In this document: piece by piece, positions 17,669 through 29,200 of the stretch
How the letters are laid out: every line of letters begins with the position of its first letter
Position numbering within the stretch: the first letter of the stretch is position 1
Program-made: the position numbers and the translations under genes
Source: Lumbricus terrestris
Taxonomy: Eukaryota; Annelida; Clitellata; Crassiclitellata; Lumbricidae
DNA: 64,000 bases
Reading direction: 5' to 3'
NCBI GenBank assembly: GCA_949752735.1
Contig: OX457047.1
Coordinates: 2,155,782-2,219,781, forward strand
The notes under the pieces: model-generated
Seen by the model: the letters and a program-made list of their open reading frames with translations, nothing else
What the model was told of the DNA's origin: nothing
The model's database searches: none

Positions 17669-20600
17669 CTAAATAGTTTTCAATAAATAGTGACCGTATG
17701 CTAACGTGCTTATACCATCCCGCATTATGACTCTTTTATCATCGTCAGCTGAAAGTGCAATCTTATTAATCTCTTCTGTGTAAATATCGTGAAGATGGGA
17801 TCTGATGACATTCATACGTCTCGACTGCTCTCTTCTCGTGAACAGACATTCTTTGTAATCATCGTGGGTTATGGTTTTCTTAACAACGTACTTTTTTACG
17901 CCTTTGCACTTTTTATGGTCTACGCCCGCCATTTTGTAACTGTACAGTTTAGACCTCAGCCCCACAAATTCTTCGATCTGTTTACCTGAAGCTTCGTCCT
18001 TAAACATACCAATAACTTTTTTGTTAACTCCCGTTTCTATACCTGAGGGGTGGTCTTTTGGATATTCTGATGTGTCAAACATATTTCTAATGTCGGGGGT
18101 TATATCAGCATAGAAGTCTTCAGTCTTTATTTCGTAAGCTAGCGAGTCCGTATCTGTGAATAATAGCTTTGCCTTATTTCCATACTTGTTCTTGATGTAA
18201 TTGTAATGAAAATCATACATCAAAGTTTTGCTCAAGTCTAGGATACACATACCGAGATATATCGGTTTGTTATAGAGCAACGAAGTTTTTTTCATGTGAA
18301 TGGCAATTAAATTTTCGTCAAAAATTGTTCGAGTGTCGTAACTCGTTTTAGCCGCAAGTTTTATGGCTTGCTTCTCGCTTGAAACTAATTTTATATCTAC
18401 GCGGGACTCTATATTTTCGCAAGTCTTACCAAACACGCTATTGTTCATAAGTTTAAAAAAGTCTTTCTCGAAATCGTTTGTGGCTTTGGTCCTCAGGTTA
18501 GTATTTAGGTCGATATATTTTTTCAACCAGGTGCTTTCTTCAAATTTAATTCCACGATGAATTTTGGTAATCTTCAAACCTAGGCTTTCATACTGCTTCA
18601 AATTTTCATAATGGGTTATGTACTTTACTTTGTCATTCAGGTTTGGGATGAGTTTAGGTACAGTCGAAGATTCAGGTGTGATATTCTCAGGAGCAAGGGG
18701 GTAGTCATTGTGAAGATCGTGTAAATCTTTCGAATATTCCAAGTCCACCTCCAATATACACGGTATCGATCTCCATGCGTTTAGCTCATCATTTGTCATC
18801 CATTTAAACCCGTGAGTTGGTAGTTTCTTACACATTGCATATCCATACAAATTGTTCGCGTCCAAATAGGTTATAAATTGTGAAGGCTTGCTTTCATCAA
18901 ACGTGGACATGTACTTATTATTTGCTTGCCCAAAACGGTGAGAAATTGTGCTAACACCGCCTCTTATCCCATGCTTGACCATTAGTATCATATCGTAATC
19001 GCTCAATAATTCTAACTTTACTCCAGTCAACTTTAATGAGGCATCCCATGCTAGACCGGGTGAAGTGTAATACCAGGCGGGATCAAGACCATAGTTCGTA
19101 CAACAAACGTCTCTAAAGTTTTCGAAAACATCGGCTAGCAGGAGGACATCACTCACATTATATAGATCATGATATTCTCTGAATGTTTTGAATCCGAATT
19201 CATGCCATACAACCTGTGCATGGTTGTAGTCTTCGTCACTAATATCTGCGTCGTTAAGTCTCGAATAGAATGCCGACTTTGGTGGTAGTTCTGTTTCATT
19301 TAGCCGATTGATAGAACTAATGTAGTCGTATGGGTACACTCCTTTTCTAAGCAAGAGATCTAGCCGTTTGCCGGAATAGTACTTGCTTATATTTTTACAC
19401 TGGTTTTTGCTTAGGTTCTTCGATAAAGCGTCGAGACTCGCTGGCATGAATCTAAAACTATCGATGAATCGTAATTCTCGTTTAACCTCTACTTCCTTAT
19501 TTTCTTTATTTTTAAACTTATCGACTACAACTTCTCTGCTAAACGAGATGTACTTTTCTTCGTTGCATGGAATACACTTAATGTTTTCGTTATTGCCGCC
19601 TCGTAATTTCTTTACGAACAGATGGCTGTCGTAGCCGGTTAAATTGTGAAGTATTACTGGGATGAACTTGGGGACCTGATAGCTTAGATTACATTTTTCA
19701 TGAGCGGCTCCTCTGAATTTTCCAGTTAAATGACAGTGATCTCTTACTCGTTTTTCATCATCACCCAGTTCACCTTCGCAGATGTGGCAAACAGTAGCCG
19801 AGTCGAACAGCTCCCTGTCTTTCTTTTCGAATATCATTTTCTTTGGAAATTTAAATCGATTATAAATATCTTTTACTTCCTCTACAAGACTGTCAATAAA
19901 TATCTGCGCTACATCATCGTCTTCGCTCTTCGCCGTAAACGTTACGGGGGCACGTGAATATAGGTCATCATCAAAACATTTTATATAATAGCAGAAAGAA
20001 CTTGGAACATGCTTTTGGTATTTATTGGTATAGGACTTACCGGGATCAAGCTGACAGGTGTCTATAGGTATAATTAGGCTCTCGAAATCTGCCATCACCA
20101 CCCAGGGCACTCGCATTTTTCGATAATAATTTTTAAAACTCAACATAGTTCCTGGACCTGGGAGTTCTATTCGTTGAGCGTCATGTTGCGAACAGTACTC
20201 GATGTGTTTTTTAAGCGAGTCTTTCGTTCTGTAACCGATTAAACATCTTCTACAATAGTGCATCGACCTATGGTTTGTTTCGGTTCGATGTGCTAACAAC
20301 TTATTAAAGTTCTTGATCCAACAATAATGCTTCTTTTCTTCCTCGGAAATGAGTAATAGATCTACGCGGTCATCGCTTTCATGTTTCGATATATATAATG
20401 GGTATACTGCCTCCTCATACCCGAATACACTAACGCTAATGTTATTATGGCGCTCAAACTTTTGTATAATATTAGCATTAGCAGCAACTGGGAATTCGAT
20501 GCCGCTCCAATCGAGTTTCTCAGATTTTTCTTTTAGATATCGTGTGATTCTTTCAGGGTTGTCACCATCACCCGTTGGATTCAAAGCTCTAGTGATACAC

Positions 20601-21448
20601 CATTTGAAACATTCATCGTCTTTGTTTTTCATATTAATAATGGCCTTTTTATTTGCTAAATAACTGGGAAGCTTAATATACGAACTACCTTTCAATGGCT
20701 TGTATACCACCGTATCGATATCCAACTTCAAAACAGCACTGAATCGCCAATTGCTGCCTCGCATCTGATAACTAGCCATGCTCTCTTTAATTTTATCCAC
20801 TGCATTGGTATATATTTCCTTCACATCGGTTGCTTCTAAAATAATATCAGTCTTTGATTTGAAATTAGGCTCAGCCGTTGTTATTTCGCCGGATTTTATG
20901 TCTACTTTCTCCATTACGCACATGAGATTGAGTTGAACTTTTACCCCTCGATTTTTCGCTAACAGCCTAACTACCTGCGATCTTACAGCCTTGAGAAAAG
21001 ATTCAACATCGACCCTATTGTTACCCTCGATCGTGTATCTTTTTGTAAACCCTTTGATAGCCGTCGCAGTCTCTCGAAGTTTGAACCTATGAATGGGTGG
21101 TTTTATTTGAGGTGGTAACTGACTAATCTCACTAGCCAACCAATCTGGGAAAGATTGATTTTTCGTCTTCAAAAATTTCCAAGTATGATTAGCCAATAAT
21201 GCCTTAAGTCCCTCTTTTCCTAATTTTGAGTATCCTTTTTGGTGTCTCTTTTTGAAAATTTCTCGCAATTCTCGTACAGTGCCGGGAGTACGCGTTGGAG
21301 CCTTGATGTCTGGTGCCCGAGCGCCTAGTCGATCTCCATGCTCTATGAACGCGATAAGTTTCGCTTTTGTTAGTTTTGAGTATCCTTTTTGTCCTCTTTG
21401 TTTTGGAATTTGACGCAATTCTTTCAGATTATACGTATCGTAGTTCAT
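17669..21448 (-). CDS. Protein-primed family B DNA polymerase
   Basis: An intact 1259-aa polymerase that replicates the linear element. Two SAP-like repeats at the N-terminus (KLTKAKLIAFIEH and KLGKEGLKALLANH) precede a C2H2-like finger (CRRCLIGY...HIEYC). The exonuclease motifs are VVMADFESLI, HNLTGYDSHLF and YNVSDVLLLADVF. Between the first two lies a zinc/HNH-like insert (CHICEGEL...RDHCHLTGKFRGA). The palm has YLDANNLYGYAM, KLMNNSVFGKT and FTDTDSLAYE. The C-terminus ends GHYLLKTI. The ATG follows tatataaa, 144 bp inside the right inverted repeat. Confidence 0.96.
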   Translation of the reverse strand: MNYDTYNLKELRQIPKQRGQKGYSKLTKAKLIAFIEHGDRLGARAPDIKAPTRTPGTVRELREIFKKRHQKGYSKLGKEGLKALLANHTWKFLKTKNQSFPDWLASEISQLPPQIKPPIHRFKLRETATAIKGFTKRYTIEGNNRVDVESFLKAVRSQVVRLLAKNRGVKVQLNLMCVMEKVDIKSGEITTAEPNFKSKTDIILEATDVKEIYTNAVDKIKESMASYQMRGSNWRFSAVLKLDIDTVVYKPLKGSSYIKLPSYLANKKAIINMKNKDDECFKWCITRALNPTGDGDNPERITRYLKEKSEKLDWSGIEFPVAANANIIQKFERHNNISVSVFGYEEAVYPLYISKHESDDRVDLLLISEEEKKHYCWIKNFNKLLAHRTETNHRSMHYCRRCLIGYRTKDSLKKHIEYCSQHDAQRIELPGPGTMLSFKNYYRKMRVPWVVMADFESLIIPIDTCQLDPGKSYTNKYQKHVPSSFCYYIKCFDDDLYSRAPVTFTAKSEDDDVAQIFIDSLVEEVKDIYNRFKFPKKMIFEKKDRELFDSATVCHICEGELGDDEKRVRDHCHLTGKFRGAAHEKCNLSYQVPKFIPVILHNLTGYDSHLFVKKLRGGNNENIKCIPCNEEKYISFSREVVVDKFKNKENKEVEVKRELRFIDSFRFMPASLDALSKNLSKNQCKNISKYYSGKRLDLLLRKGVYPYDYISSINRLNETELPPKSAFYSRLNDADISDEDYNHAQVVWHEFGFKTFREYHDLYNVSDVLLLADVFENFRDVCCTNYGLDPAWYYTSPGLAWDASLKLTGVKLELLSDYDMILMVKHGIRGGVSTISHRFGQANNKYMSTFDESKPSQFITYLDANNLYGYAMCKKLPTHGFKWMTNDELNAWRSIPCILEVDLEYSKDLHDLHNDYPLAPENITPESSTVPKLIPNLNDKVKYITHYENLKQYESLGLKITKIHRGIKFEESTWLKKYIDLNTNLRTKATNDFEKDFFKLMNNSVFGKTCENIESRVDIKLVSSEKQAIKLAAKTSYDTRTIFDENLIAIHMKKTSLLYNKPIYLGMCILDLSKTLMYDFHYNYIKNKYGNKAKLLFTDTDSLAYEIKTEDFYADITPDIRNMFDTSEYPKDHPSGIETGVNKKVIGMFKDEASGKQIEEFVGLRSKLYSYKMAGVDHKKCKGVKKYVVKKTITHDDYKECLFTRREQSRRMNVIRSHLHDIYTEEINKIALSADDDKRVIMRDGISTLAYGHYLLKTI

Positions 21449-21591
21449 TTTATATACAAGATATTATCTTTATACTGATACAAGAAAATAATTTTCAGGG
21501 CTCCGGAGTGACCCTTTGTACTGGGCAAATGTGAAATATTGAACCAATGTTATGGGTCAAAGGTCAAACATGTAGGCAAGTGTCGAAAAAT

Positions 21592-21852
21592 TGATCCTAA
21601 GTTATGGGTCAAAGGTCAAAAATGAAGGCAAATTGGGGTCAAAGGTCGAGATGACCCTAAGTTGTGGTCAATTGTCGAAAATGAAGGCAAAGTATGGGTT
21701 AAAGGTCAGAATGAAGGCAAAGTATGGGTTAAAGGTCAGAATGAAGGCAAAGTATGGGTTAAAGGTCGAGATGACCCTAAGTTGTGGTCAATTGTCGAAA
21801 AATTGACCTATTTTCTGGTCAAGTGCCGCAAAGGCCGCAAAAGACTACTACT
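21592..21852 (-). repeat. Polinton right terminal inverted repeat
   Basis: Reverse complement of 4473-4733, ending gactactact, with the same three internal 30-bp units. The 6-bp target duplication ggccca follows at 21853-21858. Inward of the repeat, 21450-21591 adds another diverged caaaggtcaaa unit. Confidence 0.95.
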
Positions 21853-22029
21853 GGCCCAGATTCATTTTTATCGTGTAAATCGTATCTTTTCCCGGGCATA
21901 GCCGCCCCCAAGAAGGCTTTAGCCCCTCCAAGAACGGAAACCAAACTCCGCCCATGCCCAGAACAAAGCTACGGTACTTTTAGTGCAGTTTCATGCCAAA
22001 ATGTTTAAATGTTTGCTTTTAATAGCAAT

Positions 22030-22033
<4 letters not shown>

Positions 22034-22095
<62 letters not shown>
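22034..22095. repeat. (TAA)n microsatellite, left of LINE
   Basis: An uninterrupted taa run that ends exactly where the LINE-like coding sequence begins. Confidence 0.95.
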
Positions 22096-22796
22096 TCGAC
22101 TTGGCACTGCGTTGTGCGAAACGCACACATGCAACTGTGGTGTCGTAGTCGAGCAGAATGGTCTGCATGGATTATCTTGTAACAAAGGAGCTGGAAGGCA
22201 GCAACGTCATGGAATGCTTAATGACGTGCTTTGGCGCGCATTCGTAAGAGCCAAAATACCAGCCATAAAGGAGCCGAATGGTCTTTCCCGGTCTGATGGC
22301 AAAAGGCCAGATGGAGTAACCATTATCCCCTGGCACAGAGGTCTTTGCTTGGCATGGGATGTCACTGTACCAGATACGTTTGCAACATCTTACAGGCATT
22401 TAACTTCAGAAAATGCAGGTGCCGCGGCGGAAAGAGCAGCCCGTAACAAGGAAAGCAAATATGCAGACATTGCAAGATCGCATCATTTCGTCCCTATTGC
22501 AGTCGAAACCGCAGGAAGCTGGGATGGAGATTCTCTTCAATTTGTACAAGAACTAGGACGAAAGATTTCAGCGGCCAAAGGTGACCCGCGTGAGACCAGC
22601 CATCTGCTCCAGCGTCTATCAGTCGCCCTGCAAATCGGAAACTCTTTGTCGGTTCTGGGAACAACAGACTCGAACAGTCAAGACACCTGGAGGTCTTGGA
22701 CTGAATGACTACGTTACGTAGCCTAATGTTCAAATGGAGTATAGACATTAGCCTGTAAATGACTCTGTCACTTTCTTTGGAAAAAATAAATGTTTG
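22096..22796 (+). mobile_element. 5'-truncated LINE with restriction-like endonuclease (R4/Dong-like)
   Basis: The open frame to 22708 encodes the C-terminal part of a non-LTR retrotransposon protein. A knuckle-like CNCG...GLHGLSC is followed by an endonuclease core, KRPDGVTIIPW...LAWDVTV, matching the PD...D pattern of restriction-like endonucleases in R2/R4-type LINEs. No reverse transcriptase remains. The copy lies between two (TAA)n tracts. Dong, an R4-clade element of silkworm, is known to insert into TAA repeats, so a similar target preference is inferred. It is followed by a short 3' UTR. Confidence 0.75.
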
Positions 22797-22797
22797 T

Positions 22798-22845
<48 letters not shown>

Positions 22846-22846
22846 T
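22797..22846. repeat. (TAA)n microsatellite, right of LINE
   Basis: An uninterrupted taa run directly after the LINE 3' end. Confidence 0.95.
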
Positions 22847-23283
22847 TTGCGATAATAATAAAACTTCATATTTAAAAGCGCTACATCCGTTAATTTGGCC
22901 ATTTTGTCATCAACAGGAAGAAATCTAACTTGAAAGTTGCTTCTTTACCTATGTTAGGCCTACAGTAGGCCTTTGGGCTAACTACGAACAACTGTCGCGA
23001 CATAATAGTCTAATATTATTATAAATGTGCACTGTTGCTATTCTTATGTCACACTCATTGTTCCTGGCTAGAAGCCAAAGCCCTGCTAAGTGATAAGCCT
23101 AGAGACTTTTTAATTTAGCCTAAACTAAAAAAAAAAATGTTTTCTTGTAGACTTGTAGGGACCTGCCCTAGCATCTTGTCAATGTCACGGCAAGATTCTT
23201 CTACTCGTTGTCGTTTGAGAATTATCTTGTCGCGTCTTCATTTTTTATTTAAAAATCGAGAATTGATTTGTAGCAGTCATTTG

Positions 23284-24628
23284 GGTACTTGTCGGTTAAT
23301 AATTCACCTGCAGAATTTTCGTCTGTGTACCCTACCTTGTCGGTTAGTTCACCTGCGGAATCTGCCGAATTTTTACTCAATGTTTTTTATAGTGACGTAA
23401 TGTAATGGTGACATCCGATGAACTTATAGCCATCGTTGCCACTCCTTGGGTTTTTTCACAAGATCTTGGGTTTTTCGATCCGAACTTGGGAAATGGGGGT
23501 TTTTCTGGAGGAACTTGGGTTTTTTGCTTGGGTTATTTTGGACGGGAGAAAATGGTAAATTTTTAACATTTTCGGTGCATTTTGGAGGTTTTTCGGTAAA
23601 TTTTTGACATTTTCGGTGCATTTTGGACATTTTTCGAAAGATTTGTGGCGGATGACTAAAAAAAGTCATCAGAAAAAAGTCATCAGAAATTTCGGACGGG
23701 AAATTTTGGTCATATTAGACAGATTTTGTGCCGGATGACTGAAAAAAGAATTTTCGGACGGAAAATTCTTGATATTTTCGAAAGATTTGCTGAACTTGGG
23801 TTTTCTTGGGTTTTTTCGAGCCTCCAACTTGGGTTTTTTCATTTTTTAGAGTGGTAGCGCTGCTTATAGCACGTGTTTATATCATTTCGGACGCCATGAA
23901 CACCATGAATTTATAAAAAAAATTAATCCAGCTTCCATTTCTCAAGTGTTTTATCATTAATCTGGCTTCCATATAAGATACTACAGAAGTTGGATTGTTG
24001 AAAATGTCCTAGCTTAAATTGGAACTGGATTGATGAAAGTGTCCTTGCTTAAATTGGAGCTGGATGGATGAAGACGTTTTGCTTAACCTACAGCTCGATG
24101 GATGAAAATCTTCTTGCTTAAATTGGAACTTGGATTGATGAAAACATTCTCGCTTAAATTGGAGCCTGGTTGATGAAAATGTTTTCGCGTATATTGGCGC
24201 TGGATTGACGAAAATAACTGTTTGTTGAGCAAAGTCTGGATTTATGAAAGTATCGCTTGATAAATGGAAGCTGGATTAAGGTATTTTTATATGTTTAAAA
24301 GAAGCTGGATTAATGATAAAATCATAAAACGCTTGAAAAATGGAAGCTGGATTAAGATGTTTTTATACCTTAAATAGAAACTGGATGAATGTATTTCTAT
24401 ATCTGAAATGGAAGCTGGATTAAGGTATTTTCGTATGTGAAGTGGAAGCTGGATTAAGGTCAATGTTAATAATTTGAACAGTTCCTTTCAATGTCCATGT
24501 TAAATGCGCACAGCGAATCTAGTAAATGTGCGATGTAACCAACAGGTGAATTAATTTTTGCCGTAAAGGATTGTGTATAATGGGTTTCGGACTTTCGGTG
24601 TCTGCAGGTGAATTAACCGACAAGTGCC
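23284..24628. mobile_element. Foldback element with minisatellite core (TU-like)
   Basis: The left end ggtacttgtcggttaa and the right end, the complement of ggcacttgtcggttaa, enclose an interior of imperfect ~35-bp units around ggaagctggatt. An 8-bp direct repeat gtcatttg flanks it (23276-23283 and 24629-24636). No ORF of interest. Its left third contains repeated cttgggtttttt and gacattttcggtgcatttt words. Confidence 0.75.
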
Positions 24629-24756
24629 GTCATTTGTTTATCTTTCTTCAGTTTTAATCGACAGCAGATGCAAAGTGTCGTTTTAAAGATTTTCAACAAA
24701 AGCTAGCTGTCGTAGGCTATGTCCATTTTCAGAATTTTTTGCCGTACCGTATCTCT

Positions 24757-25322
24757 AATGGTGTCTGGTCTACAGACAAGTGGTCTCCAGACAATTTGTC
24801 TACCGACAACTGGTCTACAGACAACGCTTGAGAAATGGAAGCTGGATGAAAGTTCTTTACAGGTGAAATGGAGGTTGGATTGATGAAAAACGCGAAAAAA
24901 ATGGAATCTGGATGATAGTTTTTACAGGTGAAATAGAAGCTGGATGGACGAAAATAACGCATGAGAAATAAAAGCTGGATGAGTGTATTTCTAGATCTGA
25001 AAAAGAAGCTGGATTGATGAAAAACGCTTAAGTAATGGAAGCTGGATAAGGGTATTTTTATATCTCAGATAGAAGCTGGATTGACGAAAATAACGAGCGA
25101 GAAATAGAAAGTATTTTTACATCTGAAGTGGAAGCTGGATGCATGTTGAAATACACGAATGAAAATCATGATCAATCCAACTTCCATTAATTTTAAGCTA
25201 GCAACCATTTAACTTTTTTCATAAATCCAGCTTCTATTTCATCAATACGAGTCGTCTGTAGACCAATTGTCCGTAGACGAGTTGTCGTTAGACGAGTTGT
25301 CTGTAGACCAATTGTGGAACCA
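24757..25322. mobile_element. Foldback element with ctacagacaa terminal arrays (TU-like)
   Basis: Short tandem ~15-bp units (ggtctacagacaac) at the left are mirrored by gtctgtagaccaattg units at the right, enclosing ggaagctggat repeats. Flanks are atctctaa and atctccaa, a 7/8 match, so the target duplication is probable but decayed. Confidence 0.65.
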
Positions 25323-25570
25323 TCTCCAAGATGTTTTGCCGTAGGCTATCTCCAGTGAGTCCAGTACCGCATTCACGGTTTAGACTGAATAAAATGGAGA
25401 TACGACAAGATAATATTCTCAGGCGACGACGAGTCAGGGTTCCTATTTCCTTTACCTTGGCATTTACTAGCATTGTCTTACTTGGAAATCTGACAAAATC
25501 TAATTTGTGCAAAGTCACAGTTTACGTTGATAAAATTAGCCTAGTTCTATGATGTCAATGTAAATGGAAA

Positions 25571-25905
25571 ATGGATTATTCATGGACATTGGTTGACTGC
25601 TCAATTACCGACGTTTCCCTCTCCCTCTCTACCCCTCTCTCTGTCCCAATTTCCCAGTCTCACCCCTCTCTCACTATCTGCCCCTCTTTCTGCCCTCTCT
25701 CTGTCCCATTCTCCCAGTCTCTCCCCTATCTCCTCTCTGCCCCTCTTTCTGAACTCTCTCTGTCCCAATCTCCCAGTCTCTCCCCTCTCACCCTCTCTGC
25801 CCTTCTACCTTCTACCCATCTGTCCCTCCCTTCTTCTCTGCCTCTCTCCCCATCTCTCACTCTCTCACTTTCTCTCTCTTTCTTTCTCACTCCTTCTACA
25901 TAACC
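25571..25905. repeat. CT-rich minisatellite
   Basis: Tandem units of the type ccctctctctgtcccaat with ctcccagtctc. The Ser/Leu/Pro-rich ORFs here are artefacts of the repeat. Confidence 0.9.
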
Positions 25906-26019
25906 ATTGCTTTAATTGTTGAATGATCACTAATGCCATTAAAGCTTGACCAGGCTAACTGAGAAACTCAACTTCTGGTAGATAATACAGACAAGCAATA
26001 GAACTTTCCAGCAGTTATT

Positions 26020-26095
26020 ATGTGCACCTCTGAGGCGCATATCCTGAAGGGGCGCTATATAAATGCTGATGGATTGATTCATTGATGAGCCATTG
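26020..26095 (+). mobile_element. CR1/L2-type LINE 3' tail upstream of zinc-finger gene A
   Basis: Contains cacctctgaggcgc and ggggcgctatataaatgctg, the 3' end signature seen after the LINE reverse transcriptase at 58440-58520. The same tail stands before gene B near 38125-38175, so it predates the duplication. Confidence 0.65.
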
Positions 26096-26268
26096 GTTGC
26101 CTGTTTTGAAGATTTGAAGTTGGAAACAAGTATTCATAGCCAAGAGCAAGCCCACACAAATGTGACTTTTGGCACGAAAGGCTTGCCAAGAATTGGAGGA
26201 GATTTATTGGCCGTGTGAAAGCCCACGTTGCAGAGAAGCTCTCAGTGTGCTGTTTATGCCACAAAACA

Positions 26269-29200
26269 ATGGCGGACAAAGATATTCCAATAAATCGAGT
26301 CATAACCCAAACTGGTAAAAATTCATTTAGGTGTAATTTATGTTACAAGATATTTGTGGGCCTACATAAGAATGATCTGGAAGACCATATCAGAAACCAC
26401 ACCGGAAAGGATTATTCTTACAAATGTGATATCTGTAGCAAAGAGTTCTCCGCTTGGTTGGCAATGAATTACCATTCAAATATTCACACTAGAGGAGAAC
26501 GATACAAATGCAAGTTATGTCTTGAAGCATTCAAAACAAAGAGCGAACTGTTGAAACATGCAAATGTCCACAAAGAAGAAGCACCATACAAGTGCAATGA
26601 ATGTGACAGAAGTTTTAGATGCAGGAATTTACTGAGCAACCGTGCAAGAACCCACGCTGTAGAAAAACCATTTAAGTGCAATTTGTGTGAGAAGGCGTTT
26701 GTCGTGGAGTGTACTCTTGAAGCACATAAAATGACCCACACTGTAGGAAAACCATTTAAGTGCAATTTGTGTGACAAGGCGTTTGACGTGGAGTGTACTC
26801 TTGAAGCACATAAATTGACCCACACTATGGAAAAACCATTTAAGTGCAATTTGTGTGAGAAGGTGTTTGTCGTGGAGTGTACTCTTGAAGCACATAAATT
26901 GACCCACACTATAGAAAAACCATTTAAGTGCAATTTGTGTGAGAAGGTGTTTGTCGTGGAGTGTACTCTTGAAGCACATAAATTGACCCACACTGCAGAA
27001 AAACCATTTAAGTGCAATTTGTGTGAGAAGGCGTTTGACGTGGAGTGTGCTCTTGAAGCATATAAATTGACCCACACTGCAGAAGAACCATTTAAGTGCA
27101 AATTGTGTGAGAAGGCGTTTGACGTGGAGTGTACTCTTGAGGCACATAAATTGACCCACACTGCAGAAAAACCATTTAAGTGCAATTTGTGTGAGAAAGC
27201 GTTTGTCGTGGAGTGTACTCTTGAAGCACATAAAATGACCCACACTGTAGAAAAACCATTTAAGTGCAATTTGTGTGAGAAGGTGTTTGTCGTGGAGTGT
27301 ACTCTTGAAGCACATAAAATGACCCACACTGGAGAAAAACCATACAAGTGCGATTCCTGCAACAGTGCATTTGCTCATAGCCGGAATCTGAAGCGCCATT
27401 TTAGAATCCACAATGGAGAAAAGAAATTTAAGTGTAATTTGTGTGACAAGGCGTTTGCTTGGAAGTATACTCTTGAAGCACATGCAATGACCCACACTGG
27501 AGAAAAACCATACAAGTGCGATTCCTGCAACAGTGCATTTGCTCATAGCTGGAAACTGAAGAGCCATTTAAGAATCCACACTGGTGAAAAGCCATTTAAG
27601 TGTAATTTGTGTGACAAGGCGTTTGCTTGGAAGTGTTCTCTACTAGCACATAAAATGACCCACACTGGAGAAAAGTTATATAAGTGTAATTTGTGTGACA
27701 AGGCGTTTGCTTGGAAGTGCGCTCTTAAAAGACATAAAATAACCCACACTGGAGAAAAGCCATACAAATGCGATTCCTGCAAGAGAGCATTTGCTCATAG
27801 CCGGAATCTGAAGACACACTTTAGAATCCACAATCGAGAAAAGAAATTTAAGTGTAATTTGTGTGACAAGGCGTTTGATTGGAAGTGTGCTCTTAAAATA
27901 CATAAAATGGCCCACTCTGGAGAAAAGCCATACAACTGCAATTACTGCAACAGTGCATTTGCTCGTAGTTGGGATCTGAAAAGCCATATTAGAATCCACA
28001 TCGGAGAAAAGCCATTTAAGTGTAATTTGTGTGACAAAGCATTTGTTTGGAAGGGTGATCTTAAGAGACATAAATTGACCCACACGGGAGAAAAGCCATA
28101 CAAGTGCGATTCCTGCAACAGTGTATTTGCTCATAGTCGGTATTTGAAGAGACATTTTAGAATCCACAATGGAGAAAAGAAGTTTAAGTGTAATTTTTGT
28201 GACAAGGCGTTTGCTGGGAAGGGTGATCTTAAGAGACATAAATTGACCCACACTGGAGAAAAGCCATACAAGTGCGATTCCTGCAACAGTGCATTTGCTC
28301 ATAGCCGGTATTTGAAGAGACATTTTAGAATCCACAATGGAGAAAAGAAGTTTAAGTGTAATTTTTGTGACAAGGCGTTTGCTGGGAAGGGTGATCTTAA
28401 GAGACATAAATTGACACACACTGGAGAAAAACCATACAAGTGCGATTCCTGCAACAGTGCATTTGCTCATAGCCGGTATTTGAAGAGACATTTTAGAATC
28501 CACAATGGAGAAAAGAAGTTTAAGTGTAATTTGTGTGACAAGGCGTTTGCTTGGAAGTGTGATCTTAAAAGACATGAAATGACCCACACTGGAGAGAAGC
28601 CATACAAATGCGATTCCTGCAACAGTGCATTTGCTCATAGCCGGAATCTGAAGAAACATTCTAGAATCCACAATCGGGAAAGGAAATTTAAGTGTAATTT
28701 GTGTGACAAGGCGTTTGCTTGGAAGTGTGCTCTTAAAAGACATAAAATGACCCACACTGGAGAAAAGCCATACAAGTGCGATTACTGCAACAGTGCATTT
28801 GTTCATAGCTGGAATCTGAAGAGCCATTTAAGAATCCACACTGGAGAAGAGCCATATAAGTGTAATTTGTGTGACAAGGCGTTTGCTTGGAAGTGTTCTC
28901 TACTAGCACATAAAATGACCCACACTGGAGAAAAGTTATATAAGTGTAATTTGTGTGACATGTCGTTTGCTTGGAAGTGTGCTCTTAAAAGACATAAAAT
29001 GGCCCACTCTGGAGAAAAGCCATACAACTGCAATTACTGCAACAGTGCATTTGCTCGTAGTTGGGATCTGAAAAGCCATATTAGAATCCACATCGGAGAA
29101 AAGCCATTTAAGTGTAATTTGTGTGAGAAGACGTTTGCGTGGAAGTGTAATCTTGATGCACATAAAAAGGTCCACTCTGGAGAAATGCCATTTAAATGCA

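Larger units (their letters stand above)
4473..21852. mobile_element. Polinton/Maverick (adintovirus-like) element, nearly complete
   Basis: A 17,380-bp unit bounded by 261-bp inverted repeats that begin agtagtagtc. It is flanked on both sides by the 6-bp direct repeat ggccca (4467-4472 and 21853-21858). It encodes a retrovirus-type integrase, protein-primed PolB, packaging ATPase, adenain-like protease, double-jelly-roll major capsid protein and a penton-like protein. That set defines Polintons and the related adintoviruses. The 6-bp target duplication and 5'-AG end are the known hallmarks. Identical repeats suggest a young insertion or gene conversion. Lesions in the ATPase and integrase make autonomous activity of this copy unlikely. 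Confidence 0.97.
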
